Source: an uncultured Collinsella sp. (GTDB lineage Bacteria; Actinomycetota; Coriobacteriia; Coriobacteriales; Coriobacteriaceae). From it: a DNA stretch of 64,000 nt. The stretch's first letter is position 1; each line of letters begins with the position of its first letter. The position numbers and the translations under genes are program-made. The notes below the pieces were generated by a model. That model searched no databases. It was given only the letters and a program-made list of their open reading frames with translations, and had not been told where the DNA came from. Of the stretch, positions 9,023-18,400 are shown in pieces. The stretch is taken from the NCBI GenBank assembly GCA_958437935.1, contig CAUBPS010000002.1, positions 136,303 through 200,302 on the forward strand, read 5' to 3'.

Positions 9023-9985
9023 CTACTGTTCGCTCTTCGCGAGTGCCTGATCGATCAGTTTGTTGAGCGCCTCGCGCTGCTCAGCGGAGTTGATGCCGCC
9101 CATGATCGGCTCTCCCACAATGTTACCGTTCTGGTCGATCACGTAGGTGGTCGGGAACGAGTACAGGTTGGAGGTGAACTTTCCGGCCTCGCTGTCCGAC
9201 TTAAACCAGATGTTCTTATACGTCACGCCCTTCTTGGAAAGCACGTCCTTGGCATCGGCCACCTCGTCTTTGTTGCCATCGAGCGTAAAGGAATTAACGC
9301 CCACGACCTGGCCGCCCTTCTCGGCAAGCTCCTTGTTGAGCTTCTCCAGATCGCCCAGCTCTCCCACGCACGGCTTGCAGGTGGTAAACCAGAAGTTCAT
9401 GACGGTGACCTTGTTCTTGGAGAACAGCTCGTCGCTGTTTACATCGTTGCCGTCCAAGTCCTTGCCCTTAAAGCTGGGGAACTTCGTCTCCCCGCTCTCG
9501 CCGTTGGTCATGCCTGCGGTCGAGGCATCGACGCTCTCCCCCTCGCCGGGCGTGCTGCCGCATCCGGGAAACTCCTTCTCCAGCGTCATGAGCTTATCCT
9601 CGATCTCCTTGACCTGCTGTGCGCCGGCCTTAAGCGTCTTGAGCTCGTCAGCCGTAAACTGATCCTTGGCGCCCTCGATGGTATCAAGCAAAAAGTCGCC
9701 GTAATTGCTACCGTCCTCAATCATTGCCGAGTCTTTATTTGCCGCATTGAATACCTTTTCCCATAGGGCGTTATCGCTCGCAAAGATCTCGTTTTCCTTT
9801 TGCAGCAGCTGCTGGTACAGCTCGGCCGCCTCCTCGGCGCTCGACGGCTTTTGTGCCACAAGCTCGGCAATCTGCGCATCGCCGCTCGTGGCATCCTTCG
9901 CGTCGCCCTTGGGGGCAGAGCACGCCGCGAGAGTCAACGCCAGCATGGGCAGCATCAACAGGGCCGCAATTTTCGACAGTTTCAT
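9023..9985 (-). CDS. TlpA-type thiol-disulfide lipoprotein
   Basis: 320 residues. A lipoprotein signal peptide ends at LALTLAAC (Cys22). A helical, charged region (about 35-140) leads to a thioredoxin fold starting near 165, with the redox motif WFTTCKPC (Cys203, Cys206) and the cis-proline segment SFPTTYVIDQNGNIVG. The protein should be anchored outside the membrane and reduce or oxidise protein thiols. The polyferredoxin and the CXXC peptide immediately upstream are the likely electron donors; all three are on the minus strand, divergent from a two-component system. Confidence 0.92.
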   Translation of the reverse strand: MKLSKIAALLMLPMLALTLAACSAPKGDAKDATSGDAQIAELVAQKPSSAEEAAELYQQLLQKENEIFASDNALWEKVFNAANKDSAMIEDGSNYGDFLLDTIEGAKDQFTADELKTLKAGAQQVKEIEDKLMTLEKEFPGCGSTPGEGESVDASTAGMTNGESGETKFPSFKGKDLDGNDVNSDELFSKNKVTVMNFWFTTCKPCVGELGDLEKLNKELAEKGGQVVGVNSFTLDGNKDEVADAKDVLSKKGVTYKNIWFKSDSEAGKFTSNLYSFPTTYVIDQNGNIVGEPIMGGINSAEQREALNKLIDQALAKSEQ

Positions 9986-10018
9986 GGTTCCTCCGTTGTA
10001 TCGAAGCTTAATAGGTAC

Positions 10019-10930
10019 CTATTTGTTTTCGCAGTCCTGCGCGGACTGCGCGGTCTTGTCGCCCGTCACGCCCAGCCCGTAGCGAAAGCTAATGGCATCG
10101 ACGGGGCACGCACCCACGCATTTGCCGCAACGAATGCACTCGGCATGGTCGGGCGTACGCGTAACGTCCACGTCCATCAGACACACCTTGGCGCACTTGC
10201 CGCACGAAACGCATTTGCACTGGTCAACCTGAATCCCCAACAACGACACCTTGTTCATGAGCGCATAAAACGCACCGAGGGGGCAAATCCATTTGCAGAA
10301 GGGGCGGTAGAACAACACGCTCAGCACCGCAACCGCAATGAGAATCGCGAGCTTCCAGGTAAAGAGCTTTCCCAGCGCGGAGCGGATTCCCGTATTCATG
10401 ATGGACAGCGGAATCGCACCCTCGAGCACGCCCTGTGGGCAGATGTACTTGCAAAAGAACGGGTCGCCCATGCCCACATCGTTGACCACCAAGACAGGCA
10501 GCAGCACCACGGCAAACAGCAGCACGGCATACTTGATGTACGTGAGCGGCTTGAGCTTTTTCGTTGATAGCTTTTTGCCGGGAATCTTGTGTAGAAGTTC
10601 CTGCAGCCATCCAAACGGGCACAAAAAGCCGCATACAAAACGCCCCAACAGCACGCCGATCAGAATGAGCGTTCCGGTGACGTAATACGAAAAGCTAAAC
10701 TTAGACGAGCCCACCACCGACTGAAACGAGCCGATGGGACACGCACCCGAAGCCGCCGGACACGAGTAGCAGTTGAGTCCCGGCACACAGACGGCCTTGC
10801 CCGCCCCTTGGTAAATGCCTCCCTTGGCAAAATTGGGCAGATGAATATTGGTCGCAAGCGTCGCCGCCGCCTGAATGAATCCGCGAAATCGGGCCAAAAC
10901 ATGCGACGCAGTGTTTTCTCTTTTATCCAA
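10019..10930 (-). CDS. membrane 4Fe-4S polyferredoxin (NapH/NosR-like)
   Basis: About 303 residues if it starts at the TTG at 10930, which has GGAG 10 bases upstream and overlaps the end of the CXXC peptide gene by 8 bases; a longer frame to 11017 would run through that gene. TM helices alternate with Cys motifs CGFLCPFG, CKYICPQG and CKWICPLG at the membrane surface. The C-terminus carries two classical clusters (CKCVSCGKCAKVC and CIRCGKCVGACPVDA). This is the architecture of membrane ferredoxins that carry cytoplasmic electrons across the membrane. Together with the TlpA lipoprotein it suggests an extracytoplasmic thiol-reduction pathway. Confidence 0.85.
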   Translation of the reverse strand: MDKRENTASHVLARFRGFIQAAATLATNIHLPNFAKGGIYQGAGKAVCVPGLNCYSCPAASGACPIGSFQSVVGSSKFSFSYYVTGTLILIGVLLGRFVCGFLCPFGWLQELLHKIPGKKLSTKKLKPLTYIKYAVLLFAVVLLPVLVVNDVGMGDPFFCKYICPQGVLEGAIPLSIMNTGIRSALGKLFTWKLAILIAVAVLSVLFYRPFCKWICPLGAFYALMNKVSLLGIQVDQCKCVSCGKCAKVCLMDVDVTRTPDHAECIRCGKCVGACPVDAISFRYGLGVTGDKTAQSAQDCENK

Positions 10931-11069
10931 TTCCGATACACTCCAAGCACAGCCTAATCGCTTTGGCCAGCACGGCATCCGCCTCGCCACGCATAACGCC
11001 AAAGCACACCATGGCAATTCCGACGATCAACAAAGCGACCTGTACCACGGGTTTTACCGCTTTGAACAA
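10923..11069 (-). CDS. CD1871A-type CXXC membrane peptide
   Basis: 48 residues from a TTG at 11069, 8 bases after AAAGGAG. One TM helix (VVQVALLIVGIAMVCFGVM) is followed by RGEADAVLAKAI and the C-terminal motif CLECIGIG. This is the signature of the CD1871A family of small CXXC proteins, which regularly accompany polyferredoxins and TlpA proteins. It probably presents a membrane-bound dithiol to the relay. Its end overlaps the polyferredoxin start. Confidence 0.85.
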   Translation of the reverse strand: MFKAVKPVVQVALLIVGIAMVCFGVMRGEADAVLAKAIRLCLECIGIG

Positions 11070-11159
11070 CCTGACCACTCCTTTCGTTACGCGACCATTG
11101 GACCATATCGACCATAAAATCCGTGTTAAGCGCGATTTGGAATGTGCAAGGAGACTGTT

Positions 11160-11834
11160 ATGCGTATTTTGATCGTCGAAGACGAGCGAGCACTGTGCGA
11201 CACAATCGCACGCAGCTTGCGAAACCTGGCATACAGCGTCGACTGTTGCCATGATGGGCAGGAGGCACTCGACCTGCTGGGCGTCGAAGTCTTTGACCTC
11301 GTGGTGCTCGACCTCAATCTTCCCCGTATCGACGGCATGACCGTACTCAGGGAACTTAGGAAAACCGACTGCGAGACCAAGGTACTGATTCTGTCCGCGC
11401 GTGGCGAAGTATCCGATAAAGTCGCCGGACTCGATGCCGGCGCCAACGATTACCTTACCAAGCCGTTTCATCTGGACGAGCTTGCGGCAAGGATCCGCAG
11501 CCTTACCCTCAGGCGCTTCGCACAAAGCGACATAGTATTAACCTGCGGAAAGCTCAGCTTTGACACCAAGGCGCGCATCGCCTCCGTGGACAGTGAGGCT
11601 CTATCTCTTACACGCAAGGAAACGGGAATCTTGGAATACCTGATGCTTAATCAGGGGCGACCGGTAAGCCAAGAGGAACTTATCGAACACGTCTGGGATA
11701 GCACCGTGAACAGCTTTAGCAACGCAACCCGCGTTCACATCTCGTCGCTCCGAAAAAAGTTGCGCAGCACTTTGGGATACGACCCGATTCGCAATCGAAT
11801 TGGAGAGGGCTACGTTATGGAGGATGGCGAATGA
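11160..11834 (+). CDS. OmpR-type response regulator
   Basis: 224 residues from the ATG at 11160, 6 bases after AAGGAG; an upstream in-frame ATG at 11142 lies before this ribosome site and is unlikely. The receiver domain has acidic ED at 7-8, phospho-acceptor Asp51 (VVLDLNLP) and Lys101 (YLTKPF). A winged-helix DNA-binding domain follows, with LTRKETGILEYLMLNQ and a final RNRIGEGYVME. It is divergent from the thiol-redox operon and overlaps the kinase gene by 4 bases. It probably controls that operon; the divergent layout is the only evidence. Confidence 0.93.
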   Translation: MRILIVEDERALCDTIARSLRNLAYSVDCCHDGQEALDLLGVEVFDLVVLDLNLPRIDGMTVLRELRKTDCETKVLILSARGEVSDKVAGLDAGANDYLTKPFHLDELAARIRSLTLRRFAQSDIVLTCGKLSFDTKARIASVDSEALSLTRKETGILEYLMLNQGRPVSQEELIEHVWDSTVNSFSNATRVHISSLRKKLRSTLGYDPIRNRIGEGYVMEDGE

Positions 11835-12970
11835 AAAGGCTTTCGCTGCAATGGCGCATAACGATCATGACGGCGCTGCTCACGTGTGCGGCGTGCGTGC
11901 TAACGAACTGTTTGGTCGGCTATACGGGCATGCGCTACATGGATGCCATCGGCAGCGACATCTCGGCCTTTAACGCTGCCGGCGAAGATGCGCCTCAGGC
12001 ATTTGACCCAACGAAGGGGACCCTCGATGACGAGGTCACGATCGTCGTAAACGACGCACAAGAGTCTTTCGGCGCGACAGCCTGGTGCATCACGGCTGGA
12101 ATCACGCTACTTGGCGGCGCACTGGCATACTTTGCGAGCGGCCGTGCGCTCAAACCTCTGCGGGCTTTTGCCGCTCAGGTAGAGCGCGTGCAGCCTGACA
12201 ACCTAAGCGAAATCAGACTCAGCGAAGATGTGCCCGCCGAGCTACAACGATGCAGTGCCTCTTTCAACGACATGATCGCCCGTCTTGGCGAAGGGTTCTC
12301 CGCACAGCGTCAGTTTACCGGCAACGCCGCGCACGAGCTGCGCACCCCGCTCGCCCTTATGCAAGCGCAGATTGAACTGTTTGTCTCCGAGCACCCCACA
12401 TCGCAACCCCAAACAGCCGAGCTGCTCGGCCTGCTACAAGAACAAACCGAGCGGATGTCGCGAATGACCAAGGTGCTGCTTGAGATGAGTGAGCTCCGCA
12501 GCGTTCCCTGCGAGGACGATATTGAGCTTGGCCCCCTGTCCGAAGAAGTCCTCACCGACCTTGCTCCACTTGCCGAGCATAAAGACATCGTCCTCAATTG
12601 CAGTGGAGGCGCTTTGATAGTCGGAAGCGACACGCTCCTCTATCGGCTGGTGTTTAACCTGGTCGAAAATGCCATCCGCTACAGCCGCCCCGGCTCGACT
12701 GTCAACGTCTCCATATGCGATAACAACAGCCACGTGTTCCTACGAGTCGAGGATCAGGGCCCGGGCATACCCGAGCAGTACCGTGAGAGCATCTTCCAGC
12801 CGTTCTTTCGCCTGGATAAATCCCGTAGCAGGGCATATGGCGGCGCAGGACTCGGGCTAGCGCTTGTTTGGGAGATTGCAGCGCTTCACAGTGGCGCCGT
12901 AGAGGTCGAAGCAAGTTCCGAGAACGGGACTACCATGCTCGCGACCCTTCCAAAACGGACCGCAGTGTAA
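11831..12970 (+). CDS. sensor histidine kinase
   Basis: 379 residues. TM1 about 10-32, a short extracytoplasmic loop of about 50 residues, TM2 about 83-103, then HAMP, a HisKA helix with His168 (NAAHELRTPLA) and an HATPase domain (N-box NLVENAIRYS, G1 EDQGPGIP, G2 GAGLGLALV). The start overlaps the regulator stop (ATGA). Three Cys in TM1 and one in TM2 could sense redox, which would fit the neighbouring thiol pathway; that is conjecture. Confidence 0.93.
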   Translation: MKRLSLQWRITIMTALLTCAACVLTNCLVGYTGMRYMDAIGSDISAFNAAGEDAPQAFDPTKGTLDDEVTIVVNDAQESFGATAWCITAGITLLGGALAYFASGRALKPLRAFAAQVERVQPDNLSEIRLSEDVPAELQRCSASFNDMIARLGEGFSAQRQFTGNAAHELRTPLALMQAQIELFVSEHPTSQPQTAELLGLLQEQTERMSRMTKVLLEMSELRSVPCEDDIELGPLSEEVLTDLAPLAEHKDIVLNCSGGALIVGSDTLLYRLVFNLVENAIRYSRPGSTVNVSICDNNSHVFLRVEDQGPGIPEQYRESIFQPFFRLDKSRSRAYGGAGLGLALVWEIAALHSGAVEVEASSENGTTMLATLPKRTAV

Positions 12971-12988
12971 ACCGAGCAGTAAAACGAA

Positions 12989-13020
12989 AGGGGTCCCGCA
13001 CACGTTTGCGCGGGACCCCT
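12989..13020 (+). terminator. terminator after the two-component operon
   Basis: Perfect 11-bp arms AGGGGTCCCGC (12989-12999) and GCGGGACCCCT (13010-13020). It separates the kinase gene from the convergent GMP synthase gene. Confidence 0.85.
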
Positions 13021-13055
13021 CTCCGTCAATGCGATTCGCCCAAAAGAGTAGAAGC

Positions 13056-14036
13056 TTACTCCCACTCGACCGTGCCGACGGGCTTCGGCGTGAGGTCGTA
13101 GCACACGCGGCAGATACCGGGAACCTCGGCGGTGACGCGGGCGGTGATGCGCTTGAGCAGCGCCCAGTCGAGCTCGGGCACCTCGGCGGTCATGACGTCG
13201 ACGGTGTTGATGCAGCGGATGATGCAGGGCCAATCGTAGGCGCGCTTGCCCTCGCGCACGCCGGTGGCGCGGAAATCGGGCACGACGGCAAAGTACTGCC
13301 AAATGGTCAGGCCGGCCTTGTCGATCTCCTCGCGCACAATGGCATCGGCCTCGCGCAGCGCCTCAAGACGATCGCGGGTGATGGCGCCCAGGCAGCGAAC
13401 GCCCAGACCGGGGCCGGGGAACGGCTGGCGCTCGACCATGTTCTCGGGAAGGCCAAGCTCGCGGCCGACCACGCGGACCTCGTCCTTGAACAGCAGCTTG
13501 ACGGGCTCGCAGAGCTCAAACTGCAGGTCCTCGGGCAGACCGCCCACGTTGTGGTGGGCCTTCACGCCGTCCTGGGACTCCAGAATGTCGGGATAGATGG
13601 TGCCCTGGGCGAGGAAGCTGACCTCGTCGCCCACCTTGCGGGCCTCCTCCTCGAACACGCGAATGAACTCGGCGCCGATGATCTTGCGCTTGGCCTCGGG
13701 TTCGTCCACGTCGACGAGCTTGTCCAGGAAGCGATCGGTAGCGTCCACGTAGACCAGGTTGGCATTCATCTGGTTCTTAAAGACGTCGACAACCTGCTCG
13801 CTCTCACCCTTGCGCATGAGGCCGTGGTTCACATGCACGCAAATGAGCTGCTTGCCGATTGCCTTGATGAGCAGTGCCGCGACAACCGAGCTGTCGACGC
13901 CGCCGGAAAGAGCCAGCAGGACCTTCTTGTCACCGATCTGCTCATGGATTGCGGTGACCTGCTCATCGATGAACGCCTGGGCAAGTTCGGGAGTGGTGAT
14001 ACGCACCATGTCGTCGGGACGCTTGTTGGGATCCAT
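13056..14036 (-). CDS. guaA: GMP synthase ATP-PPase subunit (no glutaminase domain)
   Basis: 326 residues. The ATP-pyrophosphatase P-loop LALSGGVDSS (44-50), QGTIYPDILES, the QPFPGPGLGVRC loop and the dimerisation end PVGTVEWE are those of GuaA, but the N-terminal glutamine amidotransferase domain is absent. Split GMP synthases of this kind are known in archaea and some anaerobes and need a separate glutaminase subunit or ammonia. A complete GuaA lies at 47575-49173, so this copy is a paralogue; the two differ clearly in sequence. It converts XMP to GMP in the cytoplasm. Confidence 0.88.
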   Translation of the reverse strand: MDPNKRPDDMVRITTPELAQAFIDEQVTAIHEQIGDKKVLLALSGGVDSSVVAALLIKAIGKQLICVHVNHGLMRKGESEQVVDVFKNQMNANLVYVDATDRFLDKLVDVDEPEAKRKIIGAEFIRVFEEEARKVGDEVSFLAQGTIYPDILESQDGVKAHHNVGGLPEDLQFELCEPVKLLFKDEVRVVGRELGLPENMVERQPFPGPGLGVRCLGAITRDRLEALREADAIVREEIDKAGLTIWQYFAVVPDFRATGVREGKRAYDWPCIIRCINTVDVMTAEVPELDWALLKRITARVTAEVPGICRVCYDLTPKPVGTVEWE

Positions 14037-14334
14037 GCAGAGCTCCTTTTCGGTTCGATGGAAATGCGTTGCGCATATGCAAACGCACCGTCATATGACC
14101 TCATTATATGCAGAACGAGGCCCATTTCCCATCGCTCCCATGGAGCTTTTTGCAGGGGCGGTAGTTTTTCTATATCCCAAGGTCAGCTAGGTTTCGATAA
14201 CCACTTCGGGGGCAGGGCCGCTAAACTTGTCGTTTATACGCTCGGCGCACTCGTACGCAATACGCGCTAACATCCAGCTTTCAAATGACGGGGTACAATG
14301 GCTGCTATCGTTGTCAGCTGATGGGAGATGGAAG

Positions 14335-15339
14335 ATGGACTGCGATGGTTGCGCGCGTGTTCCTATGCCGTTGATGTGCACCGCCTTTGTGCCGGGGCAA
14401 ATGGATGCCGAGGTCGCAAACATCACTGACGCCGATTCGCGCGCCATTGCCACGGCAGAAGCACTGTACTTTCGCGGGCAGGCCACCCTCGCCGCCGAGA
14501 CGGCACGCCCCTATCTTGACGCCACCGACCCCGCACTGCGCTATTCCGCATGCTTTATCTGCGGATATGCCAGTCTGTCACTCAACCGTATCGCCGATGC
14601 CCGCCGTTGCCTTGCGGGCATTCTCGATACGCCAACTGACGAGGAATCGCCCGCCGTCCATGCCATGCATATCCTGTTCGCCTCGGCCGCAAGCGTCCTG
14701 CTGCACCTGCCTTCCCCGTATTCTGCCGAAGAGTTTTATCCGCTTGCGGCGCATCTGCCCGAAGGCCTGCGCCTGTTCGCCAGCTACGTGATGGCGCATG
14801 CCCTGTATCTGCGCGGCGAATACGGCCGCAGCCTGGGCATGACGGAAAACGCACTGATCATGAAACAAGGACGCTATCCCATCTCGGAGCTGTTCCTGCA
14901 CCTGTCAGCTTCTATGGCATGCATGAGCCTCAAGAACATCGACGCCGCAAAAGCGCATTTCGAAACCGCGTGGAGCATAGCGCGCCCCGATGGCCTTATC
15001 GAGCTTATCGGCGAGCACCATGGCCTTTTGCAGGGACTTATCGAGGCATGCCTAAAACAGCAATACCCTGACGATTTCGCACGCATCATCGAGATCACGT
15101 ACCGCTTTAGCTACGGATGGCGACGCATCCACAACCCCGACTCGGGCGAAGACGTAGCCGACGATCTAACCACCACGGAATTCACCATGGCTATGCTCGC
15201 CTGCCGCGGATGGACCAACGCCGAAATCGCACGCCATATGGGCGTATCGCCGGGCACCGTTAAAAACCGCCTGTCCGGCGTGTATGCAAAACTTGGCATC
15301 GGAACTCGTGCCGAGCTGGTCGCACACATGCTGCGCTAG
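14335..15339 (+). CDS. LuxR-type regulator
   Basis: 334 residues from the ATG at 14335, 7 bases after GGGAG; a TTG at 14227 would give a longer form without a ribosome site. The body is helical (TPR-like, about 60-260). The C-terminus is a LuxR/GerE helix-turn-helix: TTTEFTMAMLACRGWTNAEI, then GVSPGTVKNRLSGVYAKLGI. Small Cys-rich N-terminus (MDCDGCARVP). The only gene downstream on this strand is the giant surface protein, its likely target. Confidence 0.85.
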   Translation: MDCDGCARVPMPLMCTAFVPGQMDAEVANITDADSRAIATAEALYFRGQATLAAETARPYLDATDPALRYSACFICGYASLSLNRIADARRCLAGILDTPTDEESPAVHAMHILFASAASVLLHLPSPYSAEEFYPLAAHLPEGLRLFASYVMAHALYLRGEYGRSLGMTENALIMKQGRYPISELFLHLSASMACMSLKNIDAAKAHFETAWSIARPDGLIELIGEHHGLLQGLIEACLKQQYPDDFARIIEITYRFSYGWRRIHNPDSGEDVADDLTTTEFTMAMLACRGWTNAEIARHMGVSPGTVKNRLSGVYAKLGIGTRAELVAHMLR

Positions 15340-15495
15340 CAGCCAAGCTACCAAGTGCATCGAACGCATTCCAGCGCCGCCCGTTTTAACATGCTCAAAT
15401 TGGACATTTTGGCCCTCGAACGGCACTACCGCGACAGGACACCTTCTCGCATAATTTGATTATTTCCACCGATATTTGCGGGATGGGAGCCCAAG

Positions 15496-18400
15496 ATGCT
15501 TGATCGCCGTTCGTTACTTGTTGCCGGAGCGTCCTCGCTGGCAGGCATGATGTTGCCGCGCGTGCCGGGCACCTCAAACGCCTTCATACTGTCGTTTGCG
15601 CCCACCGAAGTCTATGCCGACGAAGAAGACCCCTTCAAGGTCCTGGTGCTCTCTCGTACCATGTTCGGCGTGGTGGTGGTCGACGTCGCCAACAAGATGA
15701 ACCCTATCGCGGGTGCTCAGGTCACGCTGACGTCGCGCTACGCCGCAGGCAAACAGCTCACCGCCACAACCGATGATGAGGGTACAGCCATCTTTGAGGT
15801 TGCCCCGCTTTCGGAAGGCTACGTGGACGAGGCGACGCTCCTTGACGCGTATGACTTTAACGGCGGCATCTCCATCAGCATGCCGGGCTACCGCGATGTC
15901 GAGATTCCCCTTGCGCGTATCCAGGGCGGTACCGCCATTACCGCGCCCACGCGTCCGCTCTCCGACGGGGAGCCGTACTTTCGCCAGCTTACGTTCGACG
16001 AGTGGGACATCCAGTACGCCGACGCCACATTCATGGCGATGCCCAAAGACGATCCAACAAACGAGCAGTCCGACACGCATGCTTTTACCGTACAGGCCCA
16101 TCTACCGCAGGGTGGGCAGGCAACGCTGCGCATCAACAAAGTAATGCCCGCCGTGGGCAGCTCGCCCGAAACCGTCACGCAGTTTGGCCAGGTCAAGGCC
16201 AGTGCAACGGGTGCGGATAATCTGGCGACGTTCACGCTCGAAGACAAGTTCCTCGATGCGGCGTCGGGCCTTCTGGAAGAAGGGTGCAAGCTGCGCTTTG
16301 CGCTCGACTACCAGGGTAAAACCTACACGCTCTCCTCCCCCATGAGCGTTGCCACCGCGCCGGCCGCAAAGGCGGAATCGGGCTCGACCACCATCATTCC
16401 CACCACCATGGATCAAGAGATCACTCCGTTTGATTTCCCCGCGGCGTTCCCCGGCATCGGCGGCAACAAGTTCACCTGCTGGATGCCCACGTTTCCGATT
16501 CTCTTCGATTTCTCGTTTGCCGGGTACGTGTTGTTTGGCGGCGGATACAAACCAGTCAGTTACATGAACGATTCGGGCAATCCGGATCCGGAATACTGGA
16601 AGAAGTCGCCGCGCGAGTCGGGCGCCAAGCAGGCAAACCGCTACCTCGACGAGATGGAGGGGAAGTGGAATCAGTACAAGAGTATGAGCGCTGGCTCGGG
16701 CACCGACCCAAGAAACACTAAGCTCCTTCGTCACCATTGCACGCTGCTGTTCACGATGGATATCGCAACACAGGTGTACGGATCGCTCGCCTACGACTGG
16801 GTAGGCAAAACTTGGGGCGATAACAACGATCCGGCGTTTGGCAATATTAAGGCCCTCTTCCAAGTAAAAACCGACCTCAACTGGACCGAGCAGTTCACCT
16901 TGGGCCCGGTGCCGTTTTTCCTAAACGTCAATCCTTGGGTGTTGGCAAAGCTGGCGCTCGCGGTAGGCGCCCACACACACGGCAGCGGCGCGGCGTTCTT
17001 CAAAAACATTTCGCTCGACTATTCCAATACGTCGGGATCATTCACCATCCAGATCGGGCTTGCCGTCACCTTTGGAGCCGGCGTTGCAGGCGTCGCTTCG
17101 TCCGCCGTGCGCGGTGCCGCATCCCTCACACTGTTCATTGGGTACGAGAAGGCGGACGGCCACCAGCTTCCGCGGCTGCGCGTGGGTGCCGACGTCGATG
17201 TCGACGTGATACTCCAGTTCATCATGTTCAAGTGGACCACCAAGGCCTGGTCGGGGTCGTGGCCCACACTTCTCGATTCGTGGAACATGTCGGTCAACAA
17301 CAGCGACCAGTATGTACTCCAGCGCTCTGAGCTGGCCTTGGATGGAGATGCGCCTTATACGCTGGATGCCTGCTTTGGCGCGACCGGCAATGCCGAGGCA
17401 GGTGGTGTGCCGCAGTTTATCGCGTCAGCCACCATCGTCACCAATGCCGAGCTGCTCGCATGCGCCGAAGTTGCAGCCACCGCCGTAAACGTCGCGCCGG
17501 TCGTGCGCGATTGGGAGCAAGCGGTCACGCGCATTGAGCTCGACGCGGATGCAGAGAGCGATGACACGGGACAGGTCGAGCATTTCGTCCACGCTCTGAT
17601 GGAGGATGACGAAAACGCCGCGCCGATGTATGAGTACGCCTACATCAGGCAGGCGAGGGACGCCATTGCGGACCCGAACGCCAATTCTGCCGGCGTGTCG
17701 GAGGACGAACGCGGCGGCATAAAGCCCTCGAGCGACAACGTACTCTTCACCGGCGTACTCAGCGAAGCCCACATGAAGTTTGCGGAGATAGCCGGCGTGG
17801 AATGCCTATTCCGCATCGCTTCGGTTCGCTACGGCGAGGATGGCCGTTCGCGTCTGGTGGTACACACGAAGGCAAACGGCGCGTGGTCCGCGCCCATGCC
17901 GGTCGACTTCCCCCTGGGCTTTGGCGAGGGCGACGTGGAGCGTGGCGGCACGTTCGATTACGACTTCGACGTAATTGAATACACAGACGGCGCGGGGCGC
18001 ACGGACGCCTACGTGCTGCTGGTCTCGGGAGAGCGCCCCGAAGGCGACGCAACCCGGTTCGATACGGCAAGCACAGCCGGCATACTGTCCGTTGTGCGTC
18101 TGCGCATAAGTAATAGCGAAGTTCGCGTGGTATCGCACACGTCGTGGCGCAGCATCTCGCGCGGCCGCCTGCAGGAGGATGGCTACCATTGCCTGCAGTG
18201 CCCACGCATCACGGTGGGCAAGACACTTGTCGACGGACGCCTGTCGGGCGCCTATCTCCACCGCCGCGGAGCCACCGCCGAGAAGGCGTTGGGCACCGAG
18301 GCAGAGGTCGCACTCGAGTGCTTTACCCTGTGGTCGGATGATTTGGGCGACAGCCTCACGTTCCGTCAGGTCCTCCGCTTTCCGCAGGCACCGTCGAGCA

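Noticed and set aside
13056..13075. Second attachment site at the short GMP synthase gene
   Set aside because: Its end also encodes VEWE-stop, but no repeated palindrome or accessory DNA lies next to it; the resemblance follows from homology of the proteins.
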